This document shows, one piece after another, positions 39,754-57,256 of a stretch of DNA of 64,000 nt. How positions within the stretch are numbered: the first letter of the stretch is position 1; each line of letters opens with the position of its first letter. Source of the DNA: Schlegelella_A sp963778525 (GTDB lineage Bacteria; Pseudomonadota; Gammaproteobacteria; Burkholderiales; Burkholderiaceae_C); NCBI GenBank assembly GCA_963778525.1, contig CAVZUJ010000009.1, positions 62,001-126,000 of the forward strand, given 5' to 3'. The notes under the pieces were generated by a model, which was not told the DNA's origin, ran no database searches, and saw nothing but the letters and a program-made list of their open reading frames with translations. Both the position numbers and the translations under genes were made by a program.

Positions 39754-39782
39754 ATTGTATGCCGAGGCGGGAATGCCTGCAA
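39754..39782 (-). promoter_or_regulatory. Sigma-70 promoter for the str operon (before rpsL)
   Basis: TTGCAG (39777-39782), 17 bases, TACAAT (39754-39759) on the minus strand, giving a leader of about 115 bases before the rpsL ATG. It is needed because the rpoBC transcript ends at the terminator at 43126-43154 on the far side of the cyclase gene. Confidence 0.75.
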
Positions 39783-39820
39783 GCCGGGCCTTGCCCGTGG
39801 CTCGTGCGGGCGGGATGATC

Positions 39821-39844
39821 GGGGCAATGCCTCATTGCCGCCCC
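39821..39844 (+). other. Hairpin directly before the cyclase gene
   Basis: GGGGCAATG and CATTGCCGCCCC pair across a three-base loop (one bulged G) and end eight bases before the ATG of the plus-strand cyclase gene, where a ribosome-binding site would be expected. No purine-rich site is visible, so this structure could limit translation of that gene. Confidence 0.4.
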
Positions 39845-39852
39845 TTTCCCTG

Positions 39853-42800
39853 ATGCCCTGCCCCCGCTGTCAGGCCGACCAGCTGCCCGGAGCGCGGTTC
39901 TGCGGCAGTTGCGGCGCTGCGTTGGCCGCCGCCTGCGCCCAGTGCGGGGCGGCGCTGGCCGACGGCCTGCGCTTTTGCACCGGCTGCGGCCACGAAGTCG
40001 GGACCTCAGGCGCCAGCGAAGACGAGGGCGAGCGCCGCCACGCGACCGTGATGTTCGCGGACCTGTGCGGCTACACGGCTCTGAACGAGGCGCAGGACCC
40101 AGAGGTCGTCGAGGCCGTCATGGCCCGCATCAAGGCCGACGCCACCACCGTCATCGAGCGCCACGGCGGAACGGTGAACCAGTTCGTCGGCGACGAGATC
40201 ATGGCGCTGTTCGGCGTGCCGCTGGCGCACCGCGACGATGCCCGCAGCGCGGTCACTGCGGCGCTCGAGCTGCACCGTGTCGTCGACGACTTCGTCGCCA
40301 CGCTCGGGCCGGCGATCGCCGCCGGCCTGGCGATGCACACCGGCATCAACACCGGGCTCGTGGTCACGCGCCGCAGCGATGCACGTGCCGGCGACTACGC
40401 CCTGACCGGCGACGCCGTCAACACCGCGGCCCGGCTGCGCGGCCTGGCCGAGCCTGGCGAGGTCGTCGTCAGCGCCGATACCTGGCGCCAGGTGGCCGAC
40501 TACTTCGAGGGCGAGGCCAACGCGCCCGTCGACGTCAAGGGCAAGGAGCAACCGCTGGTCGCCTATCGCGTGCGCGGTCCGCGCCAGGCGGCCGACGGCG
40601 GCGGCGGGGGCTCTCTCGTCGGGCGCGAGGAGGAACAGCGCGACTTCCGCGCCATCGCCGAAGCCTGCGCCGAACGTCAGCGCAGTCGCGTCCTCGTCGT
40701 TCGCGGCGACCCCGGCGTCGGCAAGTCGCGGCTGGTCGCCGAGTTCGTCGCATCGGCGCGATCGCTCGGCTTTTCCTGCCACGGCGCCGCCGTCCTCGAT
40801 TTCGGGGCCGAGACCGGGCGCGACGCAGTCCGCAGCCTGGCGCGCAGCCTGCTGGGCGTGCCGGGAACGAGCGACGAGGCGACGCGCCGCGACGCGATCG
40901 AGCGCTCCCACGCGGCCAACCCGGTCGCCCCGGAGCGGCGCCTCTTCCTGTATGACCTGCTCGACGTCGCGCCGCCCCCCGATCTTCGTGCGCTTGCCGC
41001 CGCCATCAGCGTGGGCGCTCGCCAAAAGGGCTCGCTGCAGGCACTGTGCGATCTGGCGACAGGCTCGGGCAGCAAGATGCCGTTGCTCCTGGTCGTCGAA
41101 GACATCCACTGGGCCGACGCCTGGACGCTCGAGCGCCTGGCTGCCCTGGCCGTCCTCGCCGCCCGCCAGCCTTTGCTTCTGGTGATGACGACGCGCTTCG
41201 CCGGCGATCCGACCGCCGGCGCCTGGCGCACGATGTTGCACGGGGCACCGCTCCTTGGCATCGACCTCGCTCCGCTCCGCGCCGACGAGGCGCTGCGTCT
41301 GGCCTTGCAGACGTCAGCGATGAGCCCGGCACTGGCTCAAAGCTGCGTCGAGCGCGCCGAGGGCAATCCGCTGTTCCTGCTGCAGCTGCTGCTCAATGCC
41401 GGCGAAGCGGCGCAATCGAGCCTGCCGGGCTCGATCCAGGCGCTCGTGCACACCCGGATGGACCGGCTGGCCCCGGCGCACAAGTTCGCCCTGCAGTCCG
41501 CCGCCGTCCTCGGCCAGCGCTACACGGTCGAGGCCTTGCGGCATCTGATCGACGACCCGGTCTACGACTGCCGGCTGCTCGAAGAGCATTTCCTTGTGCG
41601 CGCCGACGGCAGCGAGTTCATGTTTTGCCACGCGCTCATCCGCGACGGCGCCTACGCCTCGCTGCTGCACAAGCGCCGGCGCGCGTTGCACGCGCGCGCC
41701 GCGGGCTGGTTTGCGTCGCGCGACCTGATCCTGGCAGCCGAGCACTTCGATCGCGCCGAGGACTCGCGTGCGCCGGGTGCGTATCTGGCCGCGAGCGAGG
41801 CCCTGAGCGCACAGTTCCATCACCAGGCCGCGCTGACGCTGGTCGAGCGCGGCCTGGCGATTGCGGCCGAGCAGCCGGTGCGCTTCGCCTTGCTGATCGC
41901 GCGCGGCCACCTGCTGGTCGACCTCGGCCGCTCCGCCGATGCGATCGAGGCCTGCCGGCTCGCGCTGGCGGGCGCCGCGAGCGCGACCGAACGGGCGCAG
42001 GCCCTGCTTGTCATGGCCGCCGGCATGCGTCTGAACGACCGCATCGCCGAAGGCCTTGCCGCCCTCGACGAGGCCGAACCCCTGGCCCAGGCCGCCGGGT
42101 TGTCGCTCGAGCTCGCACGCCTGCACCACCTGCGCGGAAACCTTCTCTTTCCGCTCGGCCGCCATGCCGAGTGCCTGCGCGAGCACGGCCTGGCGCGCGA
42201 ACATGCACGGCAATCGGGTTCGCTCGAAGCGGAAGCGGCGGCGCTCGGCGGCCTCGGCGACGGCTACTACCTTCAAGGCCGAATGCATTCGGCCCACCAG
42301 CAGTTCCGCGAATGCGTGGCCCTGGCCCGCGCCCAGGGCTTCGGTCGTCTCGAGGTTGCCAATCTGTCGATGGTCGGATGGTCAGGCCTGTATCTCGCCA
42401 GGATCGCCGACGCTGCCGCGGTCGGCCACGAAGCGATCTCGCTCGCCCGGCAGGCCTCGCAACCGCGGGCCGAGCTCATGGCGCGCGGCCTCGTGGCCTG
42501 GATCGATGGCGTCATCCGCGATCGACGCGACGAAGCCCGGGCGCAGACGCAGGCAGCGCTGCAGTTGATCCGCTCCCTCGGCGCCAGACGCTTCGAGGCG
42601 CAGATGCTCGCCGTCAATGCCTTGCTGGCTTTGCGCCAAGGCCAGCGGGAAGAGGCGGTCGAATTCGCCGAAGAGTCGCTTGCCATCTGTCGTACCCACG
42701 GCATGGGCCATATCGGCCCCTGGGCCTACGGCGTTCGCGCCCTGATCGAGACCGAGCCGACGGCACGCCTTCGCTTCCTCGACGAAGGCGAGCGCCAGCT

Positions 42801-43113
42801 GACGCTCGGCTGCGTCAGCCACAACCATGTGCAGCTGCGCGAGCTCGCCATCGACGCACTGCTCGAGATCGGCGACTGGAATGGCGTCGACGCCAATTGC
42901 GATCGCATTCGCGTCTACACGGCCGACGAGCCGCTGCCGGTGAGCAACTTTTCGATTGCCCGCGGTACGGCGCTGGCCCGCTTCGGCCGCGGCGAGCGCG
43001 GCGATGCCTTGCGGGCGCAACTTGGCGCGCTGCACGAGGAGGGCACGCGAGCTGAGCTGAACAGCTACCTGCCTGCCCTGGCCGGCGCGCTCGAACGCTT
43101 CCCGGCAGGGTAG
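39853..43113 (+). CDS. Zinc-ribbon / class III nucleotide cyclase / ATPase / TPR regulator
   Basis: 1086 residues. Order of parts: a double zinc ribbon at 3-45 (CPRC, CGSC, CAQC, CTGC); a class III cyclase domain at about 60-240 with metal aspartates D70 (FADLCGYT) and D114 (FVGDEIMALFG) and GDAVNTAARLRG near 186; an AAA-type ATPase with Walker A GDPGVGKS (285-292) and Walker B LLLVVEDIHWAD (411-422); and a C-terminal half of TPR-like helical repeats. Such proteins are thought to couple ATP-dependent sensing to cAMP production. The ATG at 39853 gives the cysteine motif at once; longer upstream in-frame sequence is low-complexity. It is opposite in direction to all neighbours and its frame is intact. 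Confidence 0.92.
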   Translation: MPCPRCQADQLPGARFCGSCGAALAAACAQCGAALADGLRFCTGCGHEVGTSGASEDEGERRHATVMFADLCGYTALNEAQDPEVVEAVMARIKADATTVIERHGGTVNQFVGDEIMALFGVPLAHRDDARSAVTAALELHRVVDDFVATLGPAIAAGLAMHTGINTGLVVTRRSDARAGDYALTGDAVNTAARLRGLAEPGEVVVSADTWRQVADYFEGEANAPVDVKGKEQPLVAYRVRGPRQAADGGGGGSLVGREEEQRDFRAIAEACAERQRSRVLVVRGDPGVGKSRLVAEFVASARSLGFSCHGAAVLDFGAETGRDAVRSLARSLLGVPGTSDEATRRDAIERSHAANPVAPERRLFLYDLLDVAPPPDLRALAAAISVGARQKGSLQALCDLATGSGSKMPLLLVVEDIHWADAWTLERLAALAVLAARQPLLLVMTTRFAGDPTAGAWRTMLHGAPLLGIDLAPLRADEALRLALQTSAMSPALAQSCVERAEGNPLFLLQLLLNAGEAAQSSLPGSIQALVHTRMDRLAPAHKFALQSAAVLGQRYTVEALRHLIDDPVYDCRLLEEHFLVRADGSEFMFCHALIRDGAYASLLHKRRRALHARAAGWFASRDLILAAEHFDRAEDSRAPGAYLAASEALSAQFHHQAALTLVERGLAIAAEQPVRFALLIARGHLLVDLGRSADAIEACRLALAGAASATERAQALLVMAAGMRLNDRIAEGLAALDEAEPLAQAAGLSLELARLHHLRGNLLFPLGRHAECLREHGLAREHARQSGSLEAEAAALGGLGDGYYLQGRMHSAHQQFRECVALARAQGFGRLEVANLSMVGWSGLYLARIADAAAVGHEAISLARQASQPRAELMARGLVAWIDGVIRDRRDEARAQTQAALQLIRSLGARRFEAQMLAVNALLALRQGQREEAVEFAEESLAICRTHGMGHIGPWAYGVRALIETEPTARLRFLDEGERQLTLGCVSHNHVQLRELAIDALLEIGDWNGVDANCDRIRVYTADEPLPVSNFSIARGTALARFGRGERGDALRAQLGALHEEGTRAELNSYLPALAGALERFPAG

Positions 43114-43125
43114 GACGCGGCGGAC

Positions 43126-43154
43126 AAAAAAAGGGGCGGCCCGAAGCCGCCCCT
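43126..43154 (-). terminator. Rho-independent terminator of the rpoBC operon
   Basis: On the minus strand AGGGGCGGC, loop TTCGG, GCCGCCCCT is followed by an uninterrupted run of T, a textbook terminator 31 bases beyond the rpoC stop. On the plus strand the same stem follows the cyclase stop at 43113 but has no T-run, so it may end that transcript less efficiently. Confidence 0.93.
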
Positions 43155-43184
43155 TGTCGCTGCGAAGCGCAATCCGCCGAGCTC

Positions 43185-47405
<4,221 letters not shown>

Positions 47406-47423
47406 GTTCTGTTTCCTTTTCTA

Positions 47424-51548
<4,125 letters not shown>

Positions 51549-51890
51549 GAACACTCCGTTCAGGAACCTCTGGCCGGCCGGGGCCTGAGACTCCACGAAC
51601 GCACGGCCGGTGCGGCCACGCGTTGCGAAGGCGACTGTCTTTCGAGCCTTGCGCTCGAAGCTTGGTGGCAGGCCACTACCTGCCGCTGGCGGACAACCCC
51701 GGCGTTGCACCGGAGCCCGACCAAACCCGTCCCTTGCAGTCGGATCAAGGGACTATTTTCGAAATCACCTGGAAGAACCCTCGATTGTCGAGGCAATGCT
51801 CTTTCAGGTGCTCTCGAAGGGCCATCGGCCCCAGGAAAGCGCGAAAGGCCGGGAGCCCGAAAGGGCGCCCAGCCTGCCGCACGAAGGCGT
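51549..51890 (-). other. rplL-rpoB spacer
   Basis: 342 bases without a gene. It holds the hairpin described separately at 51729-51753. In enterobacteria this spacer carries a partial terminator and an RNase III site that set the rplL:rpoB ratio; the same role here is inference. No promoter box was convincing. Confidence 0.6.
51729..51753 (-). terminator. Candidate attenuator between rplL and rpoB
   Basis: GTCCCTTG and CAAGGGAC form a perfect eight-pair stem with a nine-base loop, about 140 bases beyond rplL. On the minus strand the following bases are GGGTTTGG, a poor U-tract, consistent with a leaky terminator. On the plus strand it is followed by TATTTT. Confidence 0.5.
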
Positions 51891-52274
51891 TTACTTCAGC
51901 TCCGCCTTGGCGCCCGCCTCTTCCAGCTTCTTCTTGCCGGCTTCGGCATCGGCCTTCGCCATGGCTTCCTTGACGGGCTTCGGCGCGCCGTCGACCAGGT
52001 CCTTGGCTTCCTTCAGGCCCAGGCCGGTCAGCTCGCGCACGGCCTTGATGACCTGCACCTTGTTGGCGCCGATCTCGGTCAGCATCAGGGTGAATTCGGT
52101 CTGCTCTTCCACGGCCGCAGCGGCTGCGCCGCCACCGCCACCGCCGCCGCCCGGGGCGGCCATCGCCGCGGCCGAGACGCCGAATTTCGTTTCGATTGCC
52201 TTGACCAGCTCGTTCAGGTCCATGACCGACATGCTGTCGAGGGCGGTGATGAATGCGTCTTTGTCGAATGCCAT
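51891..52274 (-). CDS. rplL: 50S ribosomal protein L7/L12
   Basis: 127 residues. The stalk protein recruits translation factors. The N-terminal dimerisation helices (DKDAFITALDSMSVMDLNELVKAIETKFG), a flexible hinge with a run of eight glycines followed by alanines, and the C-terminal domain (EQTEFTLMLTEIGANKVQVIKAVRELTGLGLKEAKDLVDGAP) are all clear. It lies 42 bases after rplJ. Confidence 0.98.
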   Translation of the reverse strand: MAFDKDAFITALDSMSVMDLNELVKAIETKFGVSAAAMAAPGGGGGGGGAAAAAVEEQTEFTLMLTEIGANKVQVIKAVRELTGLGLKEAKDLVDGAPKPVKEAMAKADAEAGKKKLEEAGAKAELK

Positions 52275-52316
52275 TTGGGTTTCCAGTTCAGGGATATGGT
52301 TGCGATTTGCGATCGT

Positions 52317-52895
52317 TCAAGCGGCTGCCGGGGCGGCGTCGGCGGCCGGAGCCTCCGGCGCAGCGGCAGCTTCGGCGGGCGCAGCGGCCGCAGCCTCTGC
52401 AGGAGCGCCTGCGCCACGCTTCTCGGCCAGCGCCGCCAGCACCCGCGCCATGCGCGAGACCGGGGACATCATCAGCCCGAGCAGCTGCGACAGCAGCACT
52501 TCCTTCGACGGGATGGAGGCGAGCGATTGCACGCCTTTCGCGTCGAGCACCTTGCCGGCATGGGCGCCGGCCTTGATGATCAGCTTGTCGTTCGTCTTGG
52601 CGAAGTCGGAAATGATCTTCGCCGCGGCGACCGCGTCTTCCGAAAAACCGTAGATCAGGGGGCCGGCCATGCTGTCCGCCGCCACCTCGAACGGCGTGCC
52701 CGCGACGGCGCGACGAGCGAGCGAATTCTTCAGCACGTGAAGATAGACGCCCTTCTCGCGCGCGATCTTGCGCAACGCGTTGAGGTGTTCGACGGTCATG
52801 CCACGGTACTCGGCCAGCGCGAGCGTCTGCGAGCGGGCCACCTGGGCCGCCACATCCGTCACCACGGCTTCTTTCTCGTTGCGATTCAGACTCAA
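52317..52895 (-). CDS. rplJ: 50S ribosomal protein L10, TTG start
   Basis: 192 residues. L10 anchors the L7/L12 dimers. The frame starts with TTG (MSLNRNEKEAVVTDVAAQVARSQTLALAEYRGMTV); AAGGAGAG lies upstream at a workable distance and no ATG is available near. The C-terminus carries an Ala/Glu-rich stretch (PAEAAAAAPAEAAAAPEAPA) beyond the usual 165-175 residues. It is preceded by a structured leader and is probably autoregulated through it. Confidence 0.97.
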   Translation of the reverse strand: MSLNRNEKEAVVTDVAAQVARSQTLALAEYRGMTVEHLNALRKIAREKGVYLHVLKNSLARRAVAGTPFEVAADSMAGPLIYGFSEDAVAAAKIISDFAKTNDKLIIKAGAHAGKVLDAKGVQSLASIPSKEVLLSQLLGLMMSPVSRMARVLAALAEKRGAGAPAEAAAAAPAEAAAAPEAPAADAAPAAA

Positions 52896-52984
52896 GGTCC
52901 ACTCTCCTTCAAACCGCGCTCCGTGCCGCCGCCGGCATCGGACCGCTTTGGTTCAGCGACCTTCCGAACAGGAAACCAGATCCT

Positions 52985-53095
52985 CTTCGGCGGGACCGCC
53001 ATCTGCGCTGGCCATTAAGCAACCCCGAAGGGTTGCACCAGCGGTCTTGGATGACCTGAAGGACCCGGTTGCCCGAACCCTCCAGCCCACCATCT
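52985..53095 (-). promoter_or_regulatory. L10-type autoregulatory leader before rplJ
   Basis: The 237-base rplA-rplJ gap contains, on the minus strand, CCAAGACCGCTGGTGCAACC, a GGTTGC/GCAACC hairpin with the loop region CCTTCGGG, then TTAATGGCCAGC and GATGGCGGTCCCG. This long-range pairing of GACCGC with GCGGTC around an inner hairpin is the pattern of the L10 leader, bound by the L10-(L12)4 complex to repress rplJL. The call is by pattern memory, without a covariance search. Confidence 0.72.
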
Positions 53096-53132
53096 CTTCT
53101 GCCGCGGCCTCTTCAGCCGCAGCCCTTCTTCC

Positions 53133-53861
53133 TCAGGCCGGCGTGGCCTGAGCGTTGATCGATGCGATGTCGACGCGGGCACCGACGCCCATGGTCGACG
53201 ACAGCGCCACCTTGCGCAGATAGATGCCTTTGCTCGAGCTCGGCTTGGCCTTGTTCAAGGCCTCGATCAGGGCGCGCAGGTTCGCGACCAGCTTGTCGGC
53301 CTCGAACGAGCGGCGACCGATCGTGGCGTGGACGATGCCGGCCTTGTCGACGCGGAACTGCACCTGGCCGGCCTTGGCATTGCGAACTGCCTGCGCCACG
53401 TCGGGCGTGACCGTGCCGACCTTCGGGTTCGGCATCAGGCCGCGCGGGCCCAGGATCTGGCCGAGCGTGCCGACCACGCGCATCGTGTCGGGCGAGGCGA
53501 TGACGACGTCGAAGTCCATCTTGCCGCCCTTGATCTCGGCAGCGAGGTCTTCCATGCCGACGATGTCGGCGCCGGCGGCCTTCGCTTCCTCGGCTTTCGC
53601 GCCCTGGGCGAAGACGGCGACGCGCTTGGTCTTGCCCGTGCCGCTGGGCATCACGACGGCGCCGCGCACGACCTGGTCGGACTTCTTGGCGTCGATGCCG
53701 AGCTGCACCGCGACGTCGATCGACTCGTCGAACTTCGCGGTGGCGTGCTCCTTGACCAGCGCCACGGCGCTGTCGAGCGGATAGAGCTTGGTGCTGTCGA
53801 CCTTGCCGGTGGCGGCCTTCTGCCGCTTGGTCAGCTTGCCTGCCTTGTTGTCGGTTGCCAT
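53133..53861 (-). CDS. rplA: 50S ribosomal protein L1
   Basis: 242 residues, slightly longer than the usual 231. L1 forms the mobile stalk at the E site and, in E. coli, represses the rplKA transcript. Conserved blocks are KFDESIDVAVQLGIDAKKSDQVVRG, IASPDTMRVVGTLGQILGPRGLMPNPKVGTVT and GQVQFRVDKAGIVHATIGRRSFEADKL. It starts two bases after the rplK stop. Confidence 0.98.
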   Translation of the reverse strand: MATDNKAGKLTKRQKAATGKVDSTKLYPLDSAVALVKEHATAKFDESIDVAVQLGIDAKKSDQVVRGAVVMPSGTGKTKRVAVFAQGAKAEEAKAAGADIVGMEDLAAEIKGGKMDFDVVIASPDTMRVVGTLGQILGPRGLMPNPKVGTVTPDVAQAVRNAKAGQVQFRVDKAGIVHATIGRRSFEADKLVANLRALIEALNKAKPSSSKGIYLRKVALSSTMGVGARVDIASINAQATPA

Positions 53862-53863
53862 GA

Positions 53864-54298
53864 TCAGACCATCCCTTCCACGGTGATGCCCATCGAGCGG
53901 GCGGTCCCGGCGACGGTGCGCACGGCGGCTTCGAGGTCGGCGCCGGTCAAGTCACGCTGCTTGGCCTTGGCGATCTCTTCGACCTGGGCGCGCGTGAGCT
54001 TGCCCACCTTGTCGAGGTGCGGCTTCGAGGAGCCCTTTTCGAGCTTCAGGATCTTCTTGATCAGCACCGAGGCCGGCGGCGTCTTGAGGATGAAGGTGAA
54101 CGACTTGTCGGCGAACGCGGTGATGACCACCGGCAGCACGAGGCCCGGCTCCATGCCCTGCGTCTGCGCGTTGAAGGCCTTGCAGAACTCCATGATGTTG
54201 AGTCCGCGCTGGCCGAGCGCCGGGCCGATCGGCGGCGAGGGGTTCGCCTTGCCGGCCGGCACTTGCAGCTTGATGAAGCCGACGATTTTCTTTGCCAT
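53864..54298 (-). CDS. rplK: 50S ribosomal protein L11
   Basis: 144 residues. L11 lies at the GTPase-associated centre and is required for RelA activation. It opens MAKKIVGFIKLQVPAGKANPSPPIGPALGQRGLNIMEFCKAFN and ends with the RNA-binding domain (LTRAQVEEIAKAKQRDLTGADLEAAVRTVAGTARSMGI). It follows nusG after 121 bases, a gap that probably contains the mRNA leader for L1 control. Confidence 0.98.
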   Translation of the reverse strand: MAKKIVGFIKLQVPAGKANPSPPIGPALGQRGLNIMEFCKAFNAQTQGMEPGLVLPVVITAFADKSFTFILKTPPASVLIKKILKLEKGSSKPHLDKVGKLTRAQVEEIAKAKQRDLTGADLEAAVRTVAGTARSMGITVEGMV

Positions 54299-54419
54299 GA
54301 ATCAGTCCTTTTTCGAGTTCATGCGCCTTGCAGGGCGAACCTGCGCAGCTCCTCGTTCAGTCGCCCGGGAAGCATGAAAGCGGAAGACGCCGGGCGGCAT
54401 CCGTCTCCCGCCTGAAAAA

Positions 54420-55004
54420 TCAGACCTTCTCGACCTGCGCGAAATCGAGCTCGACCGGGGTGGCCCGTCCGAAGATGGTGACCGCCACGCGGACCTTCGA
54501 CTTGTCGTAGTTGACGTCTTCCACGGAGCCGTTGAAGTCGGTGAACGGGCCTTCCTTGATGCGCACCATCTCGCCCACTTCCCACTGCACCTTGGGCCGG
54601 GGCTTCTCGACGCCTTCCTGCATCTGCGAGACGATCTTCATCACCTCGGCTTCCGAGATCGGCGAGGGCCGCGTCTTGGCGCCGCCGACGAAGCCGGTGA
54701 CCTTGCTGGTGTGCTTCACCAGGTGCCAGCTGTCGTCGCCCATCTCCATCTCGACCAGCACGTAGCCGGGGAAGAAGCGTCGCTCGCTGACCGACTTCTT
54801 GCCGTTCTTCAGCTCGACCACTTCCTCCATGGGCACCAGGATGCGGCCGAACTTTTCCTTCATCTCGGAGCGGTCGATGCGCTCGCGCAGGTTCCGTTCG
54901 ACGGCCTTCTCCATGCCGGAGTACGCGTGCACCACGTACCAGCGCTTGTTCCCGGTGGCCGCGTACGACTCGGGGGTGGGCGTTTCTGCGCTCGTTTCAG
55001 TCAC
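54420..55004 (-). CDS. nusG: Transcription termination/antitermination factor NusG
   Basis: 194 residues. NusG binds RNA polymerase through its N-terminal domain (RWYVVHAYSGMEKAVERNLRERI) and contacts Rho or S10 through its C-terminal KOW domain (VGEMVRIKEGPFTDFNGSVEDVNYDKSKVRV). The first 17 residues (MTETSAETPTPESYAAT) are an extra acidic/polar tail. It follows secE by 18 bases. Confidence 0.98.
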   Translation of the reverse strand: MTETSAETPTPESYAATGNKRWYVVHAYSGMEKAVERNLRERIDRSEMKEKFGRILVPMEEVVELKNGKKSVSERRFFPGYVLVEMEMGDDSWHLVKHTSKVTGFVGGAKTRPSPISEAEVMKIVSQMQEGVEKPRPKVQWEVGEMVRIKEGPFTDFNGSVEDVNYDKSKVRVAVTIFGRATPVELDFAQVEKV

Positions 55005-55022
55005 TTCAATGTCTCCGTGGGC

Positions 55023-55415
55023 CTAGCGCTTCCAGCCGAGGATGAGGTCATAGAGAACCCATTCGAGCGTCTTGTCGGTGAGCCAGAGAAAGAGCGCCAT
55101 GACGACGACGAAGGCGAACACGTAGAACGTCATCTGCAGCGCTTCCTTGCGCGTCGGCCAGACGACCTTGCGAACCTCGCGGATCGAGTCCTGGCCGTAG
55201 GCGATCAGCTGCTTGCCCGGCTCCGACGTGAAGAACATCGCGACGGCGACGATCAGCAGGCCGATGAGCGCAACGATGCGCAGCCACAGGTCTTGCTGGC
55301 CCAGCATGTAGTAGGCCACGACCGCGCCGACGACGAGCAGGCCGGATACGGCGAGCTTGGCCTTGTCGGCGCCGGTGGTGACCGTCTCGACGCTGGGTGA
55401 TGTCTGAGTTGCCAT
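55023..55415 (-). CDS. secE: Protein translocase subunit SecE
   Basis: 130 residues with three predicted membrane helices (LAVSGLLVVGAVVAYYML, IVALIGLLIVAVAMFF and the C-terminal FYVFAFVVVMALFLWLTD), the long form found in many proteobacteria. The conserved amphipathic segment DSIREVRKVVWPTRKEALQ clamps SecY. It lies between tRNA-Trp and nusG, the usual place. Confidence 0.96.
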   Translation of the reverse strand: MATQTSPSVETVTTGADKAKLAVSGLLVVGAVVAYYMLGQQDLWLRIVALIGLLIVAVAMFFTSEPGKQLIAYGQDSIREVRKVVWPTRKEALQMTFYVFAFVVVMALFLWLTDKTLEWVLYDLILGWKR

Positions 55416-55501
55416 GTGTTCTCGAATGCCGGCTTGACCGTCAGGGTCCGGGGCCGGCGTGTCTCACTGTCTGTCTCTGGCGTCTTTCACTTCCTGCCAT
55501 C

Positions 55502-55577
55502 TGGCAGGGGCGGAGGGCATCGAACCCCCAACCTCTGGTTTTGGAGACCAGCGCTCTGCCAATTGAGCTACGCCCCT
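55502..55577 (-). tRNA. tRNA-Trp (CCA)
   Basis: A 76-base cloverleaf: acceptor AGGGGCG, anticodon loop CTCCAAA with anticodon CCA, T-loop GTTCGATG, encoded CCA end. It stands between the second tuf and secE, as in many proteobacteria. Confidence 0.96.
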
Positions 55578-55589
55578 CTTGATCTCTTC

Positions 55590-56780
<1,191 letters not shown>

Positions 56781-56801
56781 TTAGAACTCCAACAGGACAG
56801 C

Positions 56802-56820
56802 GGGCTCGCTTCGCGAGCCC
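56802..56820 (-). other. Hairpin between tRNA-Thr and tuf
   Basis: GGGCTCGC-GAA-GCGAGCCC, a perfect eight-pair stem with a three-base loop, 21 bases before the tuf start. It lies between a tRNA that must be cut out and a mRNA, so a processing or 5'-protection role is plausible. Confidence 0.5.
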
Positions 56821-56849
56821 TTAAAGGTTTTCTCTTTATCCACACACCC

Positions 56850-56924
<75 letters not shown>

Positions 56925-57014
56925 CTTTCGATTGGCCGCCACAACGGCAACCCACCGATCGACCTTCAGTTTGAAAAGGGCTCCGCAAGAACAGCTGCGA
57001 AACCCTTGTCGAAC

Positions 57015-57088
57015 TGGAGCGGGAGACGGGAATCGAACCCGTGTCATTAGCTTGGAAGGCTAGGGTTCTACCATTGAACTACTCCCGC
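57015..57088 (-). tRNA. tRNA-Gly (TCC)
   Basis: A 74-base cloverleaf: acceptor GCGGGAG, anticodon loop CTTCCAA with anticodon TCC, T-loop GTTCGATT, encoded CCA. Lies between tRNA-Tyr and tRNA-Thr in one transcript. Confidence 0.96.
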
Positions 57089-57150
57089 TCGGGAGGCGCC
57101 GCGGCGTTGCGCGCCGCGATGAAACTGAACGAGAAAATCAAACGTTGTCG

Positions 57151-57236
57151 TGGTGGAGGAGGCTGGATTCGAACCAGCGTAGGCGTAAGCCAACAGATTT
57201 ACAGTCTGCCCCCTTTAGCCACTCGGGCACCCCTCC
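57151..57236 (-). tRNA. tRNA-Tyr (GTA)
   Basis: An 86-base class II tRNA with a long variable arm: acceptor GGAGGGG, anticodon loop CTGTAAA with anticodon GTA, T-loop GTTCGAAT, encoded CCA. First gene of the tRNA-tuf-tRNA-secE-nusG transcript. Confidence 0.96.
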
Positions 57237-57250
57237 GAGACGAACCGGTG

Positions 57251-57256
57251 ACTATA
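57251..57256 (-). promoter_or_regulatory. -10 box for the tRNA-Tyr/Gly/Thr-tuf transcript
   Basis: TATAGT on the minus strand, 14 bases before tRNA-Tyr. It overlaps the stop codon of ung: the ung end ATG-CTA-TAG supplies most of the box. No strong -35 was found inside the ung coding sequence at 16-18 bases. Confidence 0.6.
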
